Of a stretch of DNA of 11,221 nt, positions 1 to 7,172 are shown piece by piece. The notes below the pieces were generated by a model. It was not told the origin of the DNA and made no database searches. It worked only from the letters and a program-made list of their open reading frames with translations. Each line of letters starts with the position of its first letter. Within the stretch, counting starts at the first letter, position 1. The stretch is from Actinomycetota bacterium (GTDB lineage: Bacteria; Actinomycetota; Thermoleophilia; Solirubrobacterales; Solirubrobacteraceae), in NCBI GenBank assembly GCA_005888335.1, contig VAWY01000046.1, positions 1 through 11,221 of the forward strand, given 5' to 3'. Both the position numbers and the translations under genes were made by a program.

Positions 1-255
1 CGCCTGCCGCTGACGCGCGCGGTCGGCGCCGCCGTCGTCCTGCGCCTCCTCGTCGCGCCGGCCCTGCTGGCCGCGCTGTCGGCGATCATCGTCGCCGTGC
101 CCCACGCCTACCTGTTCCAGGCCGCGATGCCGTCGGGCATCAACTCGCTCGTCGTCGCCCACGCCTACGGGCTGGACCTGCGGCTGACGTCGTCGGCGCT
201 CGCCTGGACGACCGCGATCGTCATCGCCGCCGGCGTGGCCGTCGCCGCGCTGTGA
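1..255 (+). CDS. AEC-family (auxin efflux carrier) transporter, C-terminal fragment
   Basis: This is the last 84 codons of a gene that begins left of the window, read in frame 1 to a TGA at 253-255. The peptide is very hydrophobic, with about three membrane-spanning stretches (roughly residues 8-37, 40-55 and 62-84). It contains [19 protein letters not shown] at about residues 41-59. An AxMPxxxNsxvxaxxYgxd segment near the C-terminus is typical of AEC-family permeases, which export or exchange organic acids and similar small molecules. The substrate cannot be inferred. The stop overlaps the GTG start of the next gene (GTGA), so the two are probably co-transcribed and translationally coupled. 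Recognition rests on this one segment, so a different ten-helix permease family is possible. Confidence 0.72.
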   Translation, partial: RLPLTRAVGAAVVLRLLVAPALLAALSAIIVAVPHAYLFQAAMPSGINSLVVAHAYGLDLRLTSSALAWTTAIVIAAGVAVAAL

Positions 256-671
256 GGGCGCTCGTGCAGCGGGTCGCGCGGGCGGCCGTCCGGGTCGGCG
301 GCGAGGAGGTCGCGGCCATCGGCCCTGGGCTGCTCGTGCTCCTCGGCGTCGGCCATGACGACGACGAGGCGCTCGCCGAGCGGATGGCCGACAAGCTGCG
401 AGCGCTGCGCATCTTCGAGGACGCCGACGGGCGCATGAACGAGCCGCTCGGCGCGCGCGAGGTCCTGTGCGTCTCACAGTTCACGCTGCTGGGCGACGCG
501 CGCAAGGGCAACCGGCCGAGCTTCGTCGCGGCGGCGCGGCCCGACCAGGCCGAGCGCCTGTACGAGCGCGTCTGCGACCGGCTCGGCGCGCGTCGCGGCG
601 TGTTCGGCGCGCGCATGGAGGTCGAGCTCGTCAACGACGGCCCGGTGACGATCCTGCTCGACCTGCCTTGA
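252..671 (+). CDS. dtd: D-aminoacyl-tRNA deacylase (Dtd)
   Basis: The 139-residue product hydrolyses D-amino acids (and mischarged glycine) from tRNA in the cytoplasm, a chiral proofreading step in translation. The family hallmarks are present and in order: an N-terminal MRALVQRV strand, [12 protein letters not shown] at about 52-63, the active-site SQFTL at 75-79 followed by KGNRPSF at 85-91, and the Gly-cisPro motif in NDGPVT at 128-133. The length is close to the family norm of about 145. The GTG start at 252 gives the expected N-terminus at residue 1. It overlaps the upstream stop and has no clear Shine-Dalgarno sequence, so coupled translation is likely. Its last 41 nt overlap the tail of the convergent methyltransferase gene. 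Confidence 0.95.
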   Translation: MRALVQRVARAAVRVGGEEVAAIGPGLLVLLGVGHDDDEALAERMADKLRALRIFEDADGRMNEPLGAREVLCVSQFTLLGDARKGNRPSFVAAARPDQAERLYERVCDRLGARRGVFGARMEVELVNDGPVTILLDLP

Positions 672-1299
672 GGACGTAGAGCGCCGCGCTGACCGCGGTG
701 GCCAGGTTGAGGCTCGAGACCCCGGGGCGCATGGGCAGCGCCAGCAGCGCGTCGGCGCGCGCGCGGATCTCCCGGCTCAGCCCGCGGCGCTCGGCGCCGA
801 AGGCGAGGACCGCATTCGGCGGGACGTCGTCGAGCGGCGCCCCGGCGGGGTCGAGCGCGATCAGCGGCCGGTCGCCGGGAAGAGTGGTGACGCGCGCGAC
901 CGGGAGCGCGAACTGCAGGCCGGCGGCGCCGCGCACCGCCGCTGGATGCCACGGGTCCGCCTCGCCGCGCACGAGCACGCCGGCGGCCGCTGCCGCCGCG
1001 GCCACGCGGATCGCCGCTCCGACGTTGCCGAGGTGGCGCGGCTCGTCGAGCAGGACCACGAACCCCTCGCCGAGCGGGCGCTCGGGCGGGCGCGACGCCC
1101 ACGCGACGACGTCGAGCGGCGCGCGCACGTCGCCGTGCTCGACCAGCGCGGCGATCTCGTCGGCGACATCGGGCGCCAGCTCGCGCGCGAGCGCGACCAC
1201 GCGCGCCGGGTCGGGCGCCACCGCGCGGCGCACGCGCGCGCCGAAGCGCAGCGCGTGCTTGAGCGGGTGCAGGCCCTCGAGCACGACCTCTGCGGCCAT
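631..1299 (-). CDS. TrmH/SpoU-family RNA methyltransferase
   Basis: The 222-residue protein is a SPOUT-class, AdoMet-dependent 2'-O-ribose methyltransferase acting on tRNA or rRNA; the target nucleotide cannot be told from sequence. All three SpoU motifs are visible: motif 1 [17 protein letters not shown] at 84-100 (Asn92, Arg98), motif 2 [10 protein letters not shown] at 166-175 (Glu170), and motif 3 from LPM at 188 through [14 protein letters not shown] at 195-208. The N-terminus [16 protein letters not shown] (6-21) resembles the short substrate-binding extension of actinobacterial members. ATG at 1299 is the best start because conserved sequence begins six residues later. The only purine-rich stretch (GAGGG) abuts the ATG, so the transcript may be leaderless or weakly translated. 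The tail (about the last 13 residues) overlaps dtd antisense. The gene is divergent from the one at 1319. Confidence 0.9.
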   Translation of the reverse strand: MAAEVVLEGLHPLKHALRFGARVRRAVAPDPARVVALARELAPDVADEIAALVEHGDVRAPLDVVAWASRPPERPLGEGFVVLLDEPRHLGNVGAAIRVAAAAAAAGVLVRGEADPWHPAAVRGAAGLQFALPVARVTTLPGDRPLIALDPAGAPLDDVPPNAVLAFGAERRGLSREIRARADALLALPMRPGVSSLNLATAVSAALYVLKAGRAGSSPGRR

Positions 1300-1300
1300 C

Positions 1301-1319
1301 CCTCTAGGCTGCCAGCCCG
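1301..1319 (+). promoter_or_regulatory. Candidate -10 box for a leaderless GTG start
   Basis: TAGGCT at 1305-1310 fits the actinobacterial TANNNT -10 consensus. It lies 8 nt before the GTG at 1319, so transcription would begin at or next to the start codon. No Shine-Dalgarno sequence is present between them. I see no clear -35 box. The 19-nt gap to the divergent methyltransferase gene leaves no room for a conventional leader. Confidence 0.45.
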
Positions 1320-1924
1320 TGCCGCCCGAGCCGCGCCTCGTCCCCCGCTTCGCCGCCGAGCCACCGCAGGACGTGCTGCCCTACGGGCGCTGGGCGGAGC
1401 GCCTGCGCTCGGAGTTCCTCGCCGCCGCCGCGGACCTCGACGACGTCGGCGAGCCGGGCGAGCTCGTCTTCTATCCCGACCGCACGTGGCACGGGCGCAC
1501 GTGGGTGCCGGTCACTGCCCCCACGTCGGCCGGTCTGGAGATCGTCGGCTTCGTCTCGTTCCGGGCGGGCGCCGACGGCGGCGAGCCGACCGCGTTCACC
1601 GCGCACGCCGACGCCACCGAGGAGACCGCGGCGCGCCACCCCGAGTGGCAGCTCGACCTCAACGACGAGGTCGTCGGCTCGTGGCGCGGCGAGCAGCGCC
1701 AGGTCGCGGCGATGACGCTCGTCTGGGGCACGCCGCTCGTCCCGGGCGGCGCGGTGGCGACCGCCGAGCTCGCCGGGCTGGTGGTCGACCAGTGCGAGCT
1801 GCGCGAGGGGCGCTTCACGCTGCTCGCCCCGGACGACTACCGCGGCGACCTGCTCGACATCCGGCTGTTCAACGAGCGCGGCGAGGAGCTCGCGCGGGAG
1901 TCGCTCTACGACGAGGCGGAGTGA
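1319..1924 (+). CDS. Uncharacterised 201-residue protein
   Basis: I do not recognise the family. The reading frame is open far upstream (to 698), but that part is antisense to the methyltransferase gene and low in complexity. The plausible start is GTG at 1319, just after the divergent ATG at 1299. The protein is acidic and soluble, with no signal peptide or membrane segment. Tryptophans and short hydrophobic strands alternate with charged turns (for example LVFYPDRTWHGRTWVPV at 49-65, EIVGFVSFRAG at 74-84, VAAMTLVWGTPLV at 129-141), which suggests a mostly beta fold. The C-terminus is acidic (ESLYDEAE). Composition and third-position GC bias look like a real gene. It ends in a TGATG overlap with the nitroreductase, implying one transcript and perhaps a shared role. 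There is no evidence for a catalytic function. Confidence 0.7.
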   Translation: MPPEPRLVPRFAAEPPQDVLPYGRWAERLRSEFLAAAADLDDVGEPGELVFYPDRTWHGRTWVPVTAPTSAGLEIVGFVSFRAGADGGEPTAFTAHADATEETAARHPEWQLDLNDEVVGSWRGEQRQVAAMTLVWGTPLVPGGAVATAELAGLVVDQCELREGRFTLLAPDDYRGDLLDIRLFNERGEELARESLYDEAE

Positions 1925-2436
1925 TGGACGTCGAGGAGGCGATCCGCTCCCGGCGTACCCACAAGGTGTACGGCAGCGAGCCGGTCGACCGCGAGACGCT
2001 GCTCGAGCTCTTCGACCTCGCCCGCTGGGCGCCCAACCACCACCTGACGAATCCGTGGCGCTTCCGCGTCGTCGGGCCGCAGGCGCGCGCGGCGCTCAAG
2101 CGCGCCGCCGGCGAGGAGGCGGCGGTCAAGCTCGACCGCGCGCCGACGCTCGTCGTCGTCTCGGCGCTGCAGTCGGGCACGGACCCGGTCGCCGACGAGG
2201 AGGACGTCCTGGCGACTGCCTGCGCCGCGTACATCGTCCTGCTCGCCGCGCACGCGCGCGGGCTGGCCGGCTACTGGCGCACACCGGGGGTGCTGCGCAC
2301 GGCCGAGGGCCTGGCGGCGGCCGGCGTGCCCGAGGGCGAGCGCGTGCTCGGGCTGCTGCATCTCGGGCCGGCGCGGCAGGAGCAGCGGGTGCCGGAGCGG
2401 GCGGGGGTCGAGGAGGTGGCGGTCTTCTTGCCGTAG
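1924..2436 (+). CDS. Nitroreductase-family FMN oxidoreductase (YdjA-like)
   Basis: The 170-residue protein belongs to the FMN-dependent nitroreductase superfamily: NAD(P)H-dependent reduction of nitro compounds, quinones or unknown physiological acceptors, normally as a homodimer. Supporting features are the N-terminal EAIRSRRTHKVYG (5-17) with the phosphate-contacting Arg pair, LARWAPNHHLTNPWRF (32-47), which resembles the YdjA-type APxHxxxxPWRF segment, GLAGYWRTP (113-121), and the closing LGLLHLG (142-148). It is shorter than the usual 180-220 residues, consistent with the compact single-domain subfamily. The ATG at 1924 overlaps the preceding stop (TGATG), with a purine-rich GGCGGAG just upstream as ribosome binding site. 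The substrate is unknown. Confidence 0.88.
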   Translation: MDVEEAIRSRRTHKVYGSEPVDRETLLELFDLARWAPNHHLTNPWRFRVVGPQARAALKRAAGEEAAVKLDRAPTLVVVSALQSGTDPVADEEDVLATACAAYIVLLAAHARGLAGYWRTPGVLRTAEGLAAAGVPEGERVLGLLHLGPARQEQRVPERAGVEEVAVFLP

Positions 2437-2536
2437 GGCGTGGCGCCCCGCGCGGTGCGTGGTTCGCGGGCTGAGAGGTGGTCCGTGGCACCGAGGGGAA
2501 GCGGACCGTGGTCTGCGCCCCGGCCGCGCGGGCGAG

Positions 2537-2559
2537 CAAGCGGGGGCGTTGCCCGCTTG
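2537..2559. terminator. 8-bp hairpin downstream of the nitroreductase gene
   Basis: CAAGCGGG (2537-2544) and CCCGCTTG (2552-2559) form a perfect 8-bp stem with a 7-nt loop, about 100 nt after the nitroreductase stop. There is no T-tract, as is common for terminators in GC-rich actinobacteria. It could instead be part of the repeat-rich element that follows directly. Confidence 0.5.
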
Positions 2560-2694
2560 GGCCCGATCGTCCGGGTGGGGAACGAAACCGATCACTATGC
2601 GCGGTTTCGTTCCCAACCCCGGGTCACCAGCCCCGCGGAGGCCCCACACGGCCCGGGCGCAGCCACCGCTCGTTCCCCTCGGTGCAATCGGGCC
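2560..2694. repeat. Diverged nested inverted repeat in the 2437-2711 gap
   Basis: GGCCCGAT at 2560-2567, with GGGGAACGA at 2577-2585, recurs as its reverse complement at 2670-2694, where ATCGGGCC (2687-2694) and TCGTTCCCC (2670-2678) sit at the same spacing to within one base. The core between the two blocks has diverged. The left arm also serves the strong hairpin at 2573-2619, so GGGAACGA occurs three times (once plus, twice minus) in about 100 nt. This looks like an intergenic repeat or the remnant of a small palindromic element. I see no coding potential in the gap 2437-2711; the frames there are GC artefacts. Confidence 0.5.
2573..2619. terminator. Long hairpin, likely bidirectional terminator
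   Basis: GGGAACGAAACCG (2578-2590) pairs perfectly with CGGTTTCGTTCCC (2602-2614), leaving an 11-nt loop. After one G/A mismatch the stem continues for four more pairs (2573-2576 with 2616-2619). It lies between the convergent nitroreductase and YbaK-type genes, where a bidirectional terminator is expected. The AACGAAACCG arm is markedly less GC-rich than its surroundings, so this is not just a by-product of composition. Confidence 0.65.
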
Positions 2695-2711
2695 ACCCGA
2701 CGACCTGCCGC

Positions 2712-3191
2712 CTACGCCTGGGCGGAGCGCACCGGCACCACCCGGCCCCCGCACGCGCGCACCAGATCCCGAGGCGCAACCGCGAACACCGCCTCAGGCG
2801 TCCCCGCCGCCGCCCACACGATCTCGTACCGCAGCAGGTCCTCGTCGACCAACGTCTCCAGCGGCTCGGCGTGCCCCACGGGCGGCACGCCGCCGATCGC
2901 GAACCCCGTCGCCCGCCGCACCAGCTCCGGGTCCGCACGGGCCACCGGCTCACCGGCAGCGTCGCGCAAGAGCGCCTCGTCCGCCCGGTTGGCTCCCGAG
3001 ACGAGCACGAGCAGCGGCCGTCCCGAGCGCGGGCGCGCGAAGACGAGCGACTTGACGATCTGGCCGACCTCGACGCCCACCGCGGCCGCCGCGTCCTGCG
3101 CCGTCCGCGTGCCCGCAGGGAAGGAGCGCACCTCGGCGCTGACCCCCGCCGCGGCGAGCGCGCGCTCGACGCGTTGCACCGCCGAACTCAC
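2712..3191 (-). CDS. YbaK/EbsC-family aminoacyl-tRNA deacylase
   Basis: The 159-residue protein is a single-domain trans-editing factor related to YbaK and the bacterial ProRS insertion domain; such proteins hydrolyse mischarged tRNA such as Cys-tRNA(Pro) or Ala-tRNA(Pro). Visible hallmarks are IVKSLVF (45-51) with the conserved Lys47, the GGVPPVGH loop (100-107) at the active site, and EIVWAAAGTPEAVF (123-136). The length matches the family (about 155-165). The GTG at 3191 gives the expected N-terminus; a second GTG at codon 5 cannot be excluded, and neither has a good Shine-Dalgarno sequence. The gene is divergent from the binding lipoprotein at 3261 and converges on the nitroreductase. Which misacylated tRNA it edits cannot be decided by eye. 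Confidence 0.9.
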   Translation of the reverse strand: MSSAVQRVERALAAAGVSAEVRSFPAGTRTAQDAAAAVGVEVGQIVKSLVFARPRSGRPLLVLVSGANRADEALLRDAAGEPVARADPELVRRATGFAIGGVPPVGHAEPLETLVDEDLLRYEIVWAAAGTPEAVFAVAPRDLVRACGGRVVPVRSAQA

Positions 3192-3260
3192 CGCCGCACG
3201 CCCCGCGCCGAGAGGCTAGGTTCCCGCACCGCCAGCCTCGGAGACGAAGGAGGAGGAGGA
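3192..3260. promoter_or_regulatory. Divergent promoter region with overlapping -10 boxes
   Basis: AGGCTAGGTT at 3213-3222 contains TAGGTT (3217-3222) on the plus strand and, read in reverse, TAGCCT (3218-3213) on the minus strand. Both fit TANNNT. They would serve the binding lipoprotein (leader about 30 nt) and the YbaK-type gene (leader about 15 nt). No convincing -35 boxes are seen. A strong ribosome binding site, AAGGAGGAGGAGG, spans 3247-3259 immediately before the ATG at 3261. Confidence 0.45.
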
Positions 3261-5024
3261 ATGACCAAGCAGCTCTGCGTCGCCGCGCTGTGTGCGGCGG
3301 CCGTGGTCGCTGCCGGCTGCGGCGGGGGCAACAAGTCGTCGAGCGTCGGCGGCTCCACCGGCGCGCCGACGGGCAAGGCCAAGACCGGCGGCAACCTCAC
3401 GGTGCTCTACAACAGCGACGTCGACTTCATCGATCCCGGCGTCACGTACTACCAGTACGGCTTCAACGTCGCGTACATGACGCAGCGGCCGCTGTTCTCG
3501 TACAAGCCCGAGGACGCCACCAACGCCGTCCCCGACCTCGCCGCGGGCCCGGCCAAGATCAGCAACGGCGGCAAGACGGTCACGATCAAGATCCGCAAGG
3601 GCATCCGCTTCAGCCCGCCGGTCAACCGCGAGGTGACCTCGGCGGACGTCAAGTACGCGCTGGAGCGCGGCTACAACCCCAACGTCGCCGGCGAGTACCT
3701 CGCGTACTTCGCCGACGTCAAGGGCGCCGCCGCGGCCACCAAGGGCGCGAAGCCCGGCAAGACGCCGAACATCGCCGGCATCGAGACGCCGGGCAGGTCC
3801 ACGATCCGCTTCCAGCTCGAGCGGCCCCGCGCGGCGATCGTCGTCGGCGCCCTGTCGCTGCCCGCCTCGGCGCCGGTGCCCCGCGACTACGCCGAGAAGT
3901 ACGACAAGCAGAAGCCCTCGCAGTACGGCTCGCACCAGGTGGCGACCGGCCCCTACATGATCCAGAACAACGGCAAGGCGAACGCGTCGGGCTACAGCCC
4001 CGGCAAGTTCATCAAGCTTGTGCGCAACCCGAGCTGGAAGCGCTCGACCGACTACAAGCCCGCCTACCTGGACTCGATCACGATCGAGGAGGGCGTCGAC
4101 CCGGACGTCGGCTCGCGGCGCATCCTCAACGGGCAGGGCATGGCCAACGGCGACTTCCAGCTCCCGCCGCAGATCATCAAGACGGTCTCGACGGGCACCA
4201 AGAAGAAGCAGCTCGTCGTCACCCCGCCGACCGGGCGCTTCCGCTACATCGCGTTCGACGTCCGCAAGAAGCCGTTCGACAACATCAACGTGCGCAAGGC
4301 GATCGCCGCCGCGTTCGACCGCACCGCGCTCCGCCAGGCGTTCGGCGGTCCGGCCACCGGCGACATCCCGACGCACTTCATCCCGCCGGGCCAGCCGGGG
4401 TTCGACGAGGCCGGCGGGACGAGCGGGCCCGGCTTCGACTTCATGAAGAACCCGGCCGGCGACATGGACGTCGCGACCGCCTACATGAAGAAGGCGGGCT
4501 TCCCGAGCGGCAAGTACACGGGCGGCAAGACGTTCCTGGCCATCGGCGACAGCGCCACGCAGCAGCGGCGCGTCGTCGAGGCGGCGCAGGCGCAGTTCGC
4601 CAAGCTCGGCTTCAAGGTCGACCTGCGCTTCGTCAAGCGCCAGACGATGTACACGAAGTACTGCCAGGTCCCGGCCGACCAGCCGCCGATCTGCCCGAGC
4701 GTCGGCTGGCTCAAGGACTTCGCCGACCCGGAGACGATCCTGGACCTGACGTTCAACGGCAAGAACATCCTCAAGAGCGGCAACTCGAACTTCGCCAACC
4801 TCAACGACCCGAAGATCAACGCCGCGATGCACAAGGCCGAGGTCATCACCGACCGGGCCGGCCGCGACAAGGCGTGGGGCGAGATCGACAACATGGTCAC
4901 CGCCCAGGCGCCGGGGGTCCTGTGGCTGTGGGACCGCCAGCCCAACCTGGAGTCGACCAACGTCAACGGCGTGATCAACAAGTCCCTGGCCACCTGGGAC
5001 TTCTCGTACACGTCGCTGAAATAG
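3261..5024 (+). CDS. Family 5 ABC solute-binding lipoprotein (DppA/OppA-like), stand-alone copy
   Basis: The 587-residue extracytoplasmic receptor belongs to an importer of peptide or related solutes. It has a lipoprotein signal peptide (residues 1-19, VVAAG before Cys20) followed by a Gly/Ser/Lys linker. The mature domain starts near GGNLTVLY (43-50) and shows family 5 traits: GKTVTIKIRKGIRFS (104-118), TGPYMI (229-234), FDNINVRKAIAAAFDR (339-354), and WLKDFADPE (483-491). Cys468 and Cys478 could form a disulfide. ATG at 3261 is chosen for its very strong Shine-Dalgarno sequence and its signal peptide; the frame is open upstream, but that part reads antisense to the YbaK-type gene. It is a clear paralogue of the protein at 8200-9978 (shared blocks THFIPP, FNGKNI, NLES). 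It is transcribed toward the importer operon and probably shares that importer's permease. Its ligand is unknown. Confidence 0.92.
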   Translation: MTKQLCVAALCAAAVVAAGCGGGNKSSSVGGSTGAPTGKAKTGGNLTVLYNSDVDFIDPGVTYYQYGFNVAYMTQRPLFSYKPEDATNAVPDLAAGPAKISNGGKTVTIKIRKGIRFSPPVNREVTSADVKYALERGYNPNVAGEYLAYFADVKGAAAATKGAKPGKTPNIAGIETPGRSTIRFQLERPRAAIVVGALSLPASAPVPRDYAEKYDKQKPSQYGSHQVATGPYMIQNNGKANASGYSPGKFIKLVRNPSWKRSTDYKPAYLDSITIEEGVDPDVGSRRILNGQGMANGDFQLPPQIIKTVSTGTKKKQLVVTPPTGRFRYIAFDVRKKPFDNINVRKAIAAAFDRTALRQAFGGPATGDIPTHFIPPGQPGFDEAGGTSGPGFDFMKNPAGDMDVATAYMKKAGFPSGKYTGGKTFLAIGDSATQQRRVVEAAQAQFAKLGFKVDLRFVKRQTMYTKYCQVPADQPPICPSVGWLKDFADPETILDLTFNGKNILKSGNSNFANLNDPKINAAMHKAEVITDRAGRDKAWGEIDNMVTAQAPGVLWLWDRQPNLESTNVNGVINKSLATWDFSYTSLK

Positions 5025-5037
5025 CCGCGAGGCGGAG

Positions 5038-5071
5038 CGGGCCCGGCGGCGCGCGTCAGCCGCCGGGCTCG
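5038..5071. terminator. Hairpin between convergent binding-protein and importer genes
   Basis: GCCCGGCGGC (5041-5050) pairs perfectly with GCCGCCGGGC (5059-5068) around an 8-nt loop. A G-T wobble and two further pairs extend the stem to 13 bp. It starts 14 nt after the stop of the plus-strand gene and includes the stop codon and last codons of the minus-strand ATPase gene, so it could terminate transcription from both sides. There is no T-tract. Confidence 0.6.
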
Positions 5072-6096
5072 ACCGCCGCGGTCGGGACCCGCTGGGCGAT
5101 CTCCTCGTCGGTCAGCGGGTAGTGGCAGGCGGCGAGGTTGCCGCCCTCCTTCGCCTGCAGCACCGGCTCCTCGACGTTGCAGTGCCCGTCGACGAACTTC
5201 GGGCAGCGCGTATGGAAGCGGCACGCCTGCGGCGGGTTGGTCGGCGACGGGACGTCGCCGCCGAGCACCACGCGCTCGCGCTCGCGGGCCAGCCGCGGGT
5301 CGGGCACGGGCACGGCGCTCAGCAGCGCGCCGGTGTAGGGATGGCGCGGGTGGTCGTAGAGCTGGTCGGCCTCGGCGAGCTCGACGACCTTGCCGAGATA
5401 CATGACCGCGATGCGGTCGCACATGTGCCGCACGACCGAGAGGTCGTGGGCGATGAAGACGATCGTCAGGCCCAGCTCGCGCTGCAGGTCCGCGAGCAGG
5501 TTGAGGATCTGCGCCTGGATCGAGACGTCGAGCGCCGAGACGGGCTCGTCGGCGATGATCAGCTTCGGGCGCAGGGCGATCGCCCGCGCCACGCCGATGC
5601 GCTGGCGCTGGCCGCCGGAGAACTCGTGCGGGTAGCGGTTGTAGTGCTCGGGGTTGAGCCCGACCTGCTCCATGAGCTCCTGGACCGCACGCTTGCGCTT
5701 GGCGCGGTCGCCCTCGACGCCGTGGATGACGAACGGCTCGGCGATGATCGACCCGACGGTCTTGCGCGGGTTCAGCGACGAGTACGGGTCCTGGAAGATC
5801 ATCTGCATCTCGCGGCGCAGCGGACGCAGCTGCGCGCGGGACAAATGAGCCACCTCCCGGCCCTGGTATCTGATCGACCCCGACGTCGGCTCGAGCAGGC
5901 GCACGATCAGGCGCCCCGTCGTCGACTTGCCGCAGCCGGTCTCGCCGACCACGCCGAGCGTCTCGCCCTCGAGCACGTCGAAGGAGACGCCATCGACCGC
6001 GTGGACCGCGCCGACGGCGCGCTGGAGGAGGATGCCCTGCGTGATCGGGAAGTGCTTGACGAGGTCGCGGACCTCGACCAGCGGCTCGCCCTTCAT
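5056..6096 (-). CDS. Peptide-type ABC importer ATPase (DppF/OppF-like)
   Basis: The 346-residue cytoplasmic ATPase energises the importer together with the DppD-like subunit. The nucleotide-binding domain is complete: Walker A GETGCGKS (51-58), Q-loop Gln102, signature SGGQRQ (160-165), Walker B LIIADE (179-184) and H-loop His217. The C-terminal oligopeptide-transporter extension follows ([16 protein letters not shown] at 252-267) with the full four-cysteine set Cys292, Cys298, Cys306 and Cys324. The internal ATG at 6096 is chosen over the longer frame because it follows a GAGGAGG ribosome binding site and overlaps the previous stop as [14 protein letters not shown] and the long [18 protein letters not shown]-terminus favour the F-type over the D-type ATPase. 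It is the last gene of the operon. Confidence 0.95.
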   Translation of the reverse strand: MKGEPLVEVRDLVKHFPITQGILLQRAVGAVHAVDGVSFDVLEGETLGVVGETGCGKSTTGRLIVRLLEPTSGSIRYQGREVAHLSRAQLRPLRREMQMIFQDPYSSLNPRKTVGSIIAEPFVIHGVEGDRAKRKRAVQELMEQVGLNPEHYNRYPHEFSGGQRQRIGVARAIALRPKLIIADEPVSALDVSIQAQILNLLADLQRELGLTIVFIAHDLSVVRHMCDRIAVMYLGKVVELAEADQLYDHPRHPYTGALLSAVPVPDPRLARERERVVLGGDVPSPTNPPQACRFHTRCPKFVDGHCNVEEPVLQAKEGGNLAACHYPLTDEEIAQRVPTAAVEPGG

Positions 6097-7172
6097 CCCG
6101 CCGCCTCCTCGACCGGGGAGTCCACCTTCAGCCCGACGTCCTCGCGCGCCTCCTTCGGCTTCTCGCCGCGCTGCAGCGCCTGCCACAGCGCCCGCCGCGT
6201 CTCGCTGGCCAGCAGGCAGCGGACGGCGTGGCGCGAGTCGCCGGGGAGCGGCTCGAGCGGCGGGTCGGTGCGCCGGTGGGCGTCGCGCACGTACGGGCAG
6301 CGCGGGTGGAAGTGGCACCCGCTCGGGCGGTTGATCAGGCTCGGCGGGCGCCCGGAGATCGGCACGAGGTCTTCGCCGCGCGGGAGGTCCAGGCGCGGGA
6401 TCGACTGCAGCAGGCCCCACGTGTAGGGGTGCTCGGGGCCCGAGAAGATCACGTCGGTCGGGCCGCGTTCGACGATGCGCCCGGAGTACATGACCGAGAT
6501 CTCGTTGGTGACCTCGGCGACCACGCCGAGGTCGTGCGTGATGACGACGATCGCGGTGTTCATCTCGCGCTGCAGGCGCGCGAGGAGCTCGAGGATCTGC
6601 GCCTGGACGGTGACGTCGAGCGCGGTCGTCGGCTCGTCGGCGATCAGCAGCGCCGGGTCGTTGATGAGCGCCATGGCGATCATCGCCCGCTGGCGCATGC
6701 CGCCCGAGAACTCGTGCGGGTAGCTGTCCACGCGCCGGCGCGGATCGGGGATGCCGACGAGCCCGAGCATCTCCACGGCGCGGTCGAGCGCCTGCGCCCG
6801 CGAGGCCGAGCGGTTGTGCGTGCGCACCGCCTCGACGAGCTGATCGCCCACCTTGTAGAACGGGTGCAGCGAGGAGAGCGGGTCCTGGAAGATCATCGCG
6901 ATCTCCTTGCCGCGAATGCGCCGCAGCTCCTCGTCGGAGGCCTGCGCGAGGTCCTTGCCGCGGAACAGGATCTGGCCGCTGATCTTCGTGTTGCGCGCGC
7001 GCGTGAGGCCCATGACCGTCAGGCTCGAGACCGACTTGCCCGAGCCCGACTCGCCGACGATGCCCAGCGCCTGGCCCTCGTCGATGCTGTAGGAGACGCC
7101 GTCGACGGCGTTCACGACACCGTCGTCGGTCTCGAAGCGCACGACCAGGTCACGGACCTCGAGCAGCGCCAT
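6093..7172 (-). CDS. Peptide-type ABC importer ATPase (DppD/OppD-like)
   Basis: The 359-residue partner ATPase of the DppF-like subunit has Walker A GESGSGKS (40-47), Q-loop Gln96, signature SGGMRQ (156-161), Walker B LLIADE (175-180) and H-loop His213. SGGMRQR and the phrase [13 protein letters not shown] are typical of the D-type subunit. The C-terminal extension carries GCHFHPRCP with Cys286 and Cys292, and a last Cys at 319, but the third cysteine of the usual four-cysteine motif is replaced: His299 sits at the expected position. The ATG at 7172 overlaps the permease stop (TGATG), with GAGGG about 10 nt upstream. The tail is longer and more charged than usual (about 40 residues after Cys319) and overlaps the next gene by 4 nt. 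Confidence 0.95.
   Translation of the reverse strand: MALLEVRDLVVRFETDDGVVNAVDGVSYSIDEGQALGIVGESGSGKSVSSLTVMGLTRARNTKISGQILFRGKDLAQASDEELRRIRGKEIAMIFQDPLSSLHPFYKVGDQLVEAVRTHNRSASRAQALDRAVEMLGLVGIPDPRRRVDSYPHEFSGGMRQRAMIAMALINDPALLIADEPTTALDVTVQAQILELLARLQREMNTAIVVITHDLGVVAEVTNEISVMYSGRIVERGPTDVIFSGPEHPYTWGLLQSIPRLDLPRGEDLVPISGRPPSLINRPSGCHFHPRCPYVRDAHRRTDPPLEPLPGDSRHAVRCLLASETRRALWQALQRGEKPKEAREDVGLKVDSPVEEAAG

Noticed and set aside
698..1318. N-terminal extension of the unknown gene by about 207 codons
   Set aside because: This part is antisense to the methyltransferase motifs, is rich in Ser/Arg/Ala with no structure, and there is a better GTG start with a -10 box at 1319.
2480..2507. GGTCCG and CGGACC as a hairpin
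   Set aside because: Only 6 bp with a 16-nt loop in very GC-rich DNA, which is expected by chance.
3216..4832. 538-residue open frame on the minus strand, antisense to the binding lipoprotein
   Set aside because: Composition is Arg/Asp/Val/Leu-rich and low in complexity, as expected from the complement of GC-rich codons. It has no family motif and lies fully antisense to a well-supported gene.
5122..6426. 434-residue open frame on the plus strand, antisense to the ATPase genes
   Set aside because: A shadow of the two ATPase genes, with no ribosome binding site or domain.
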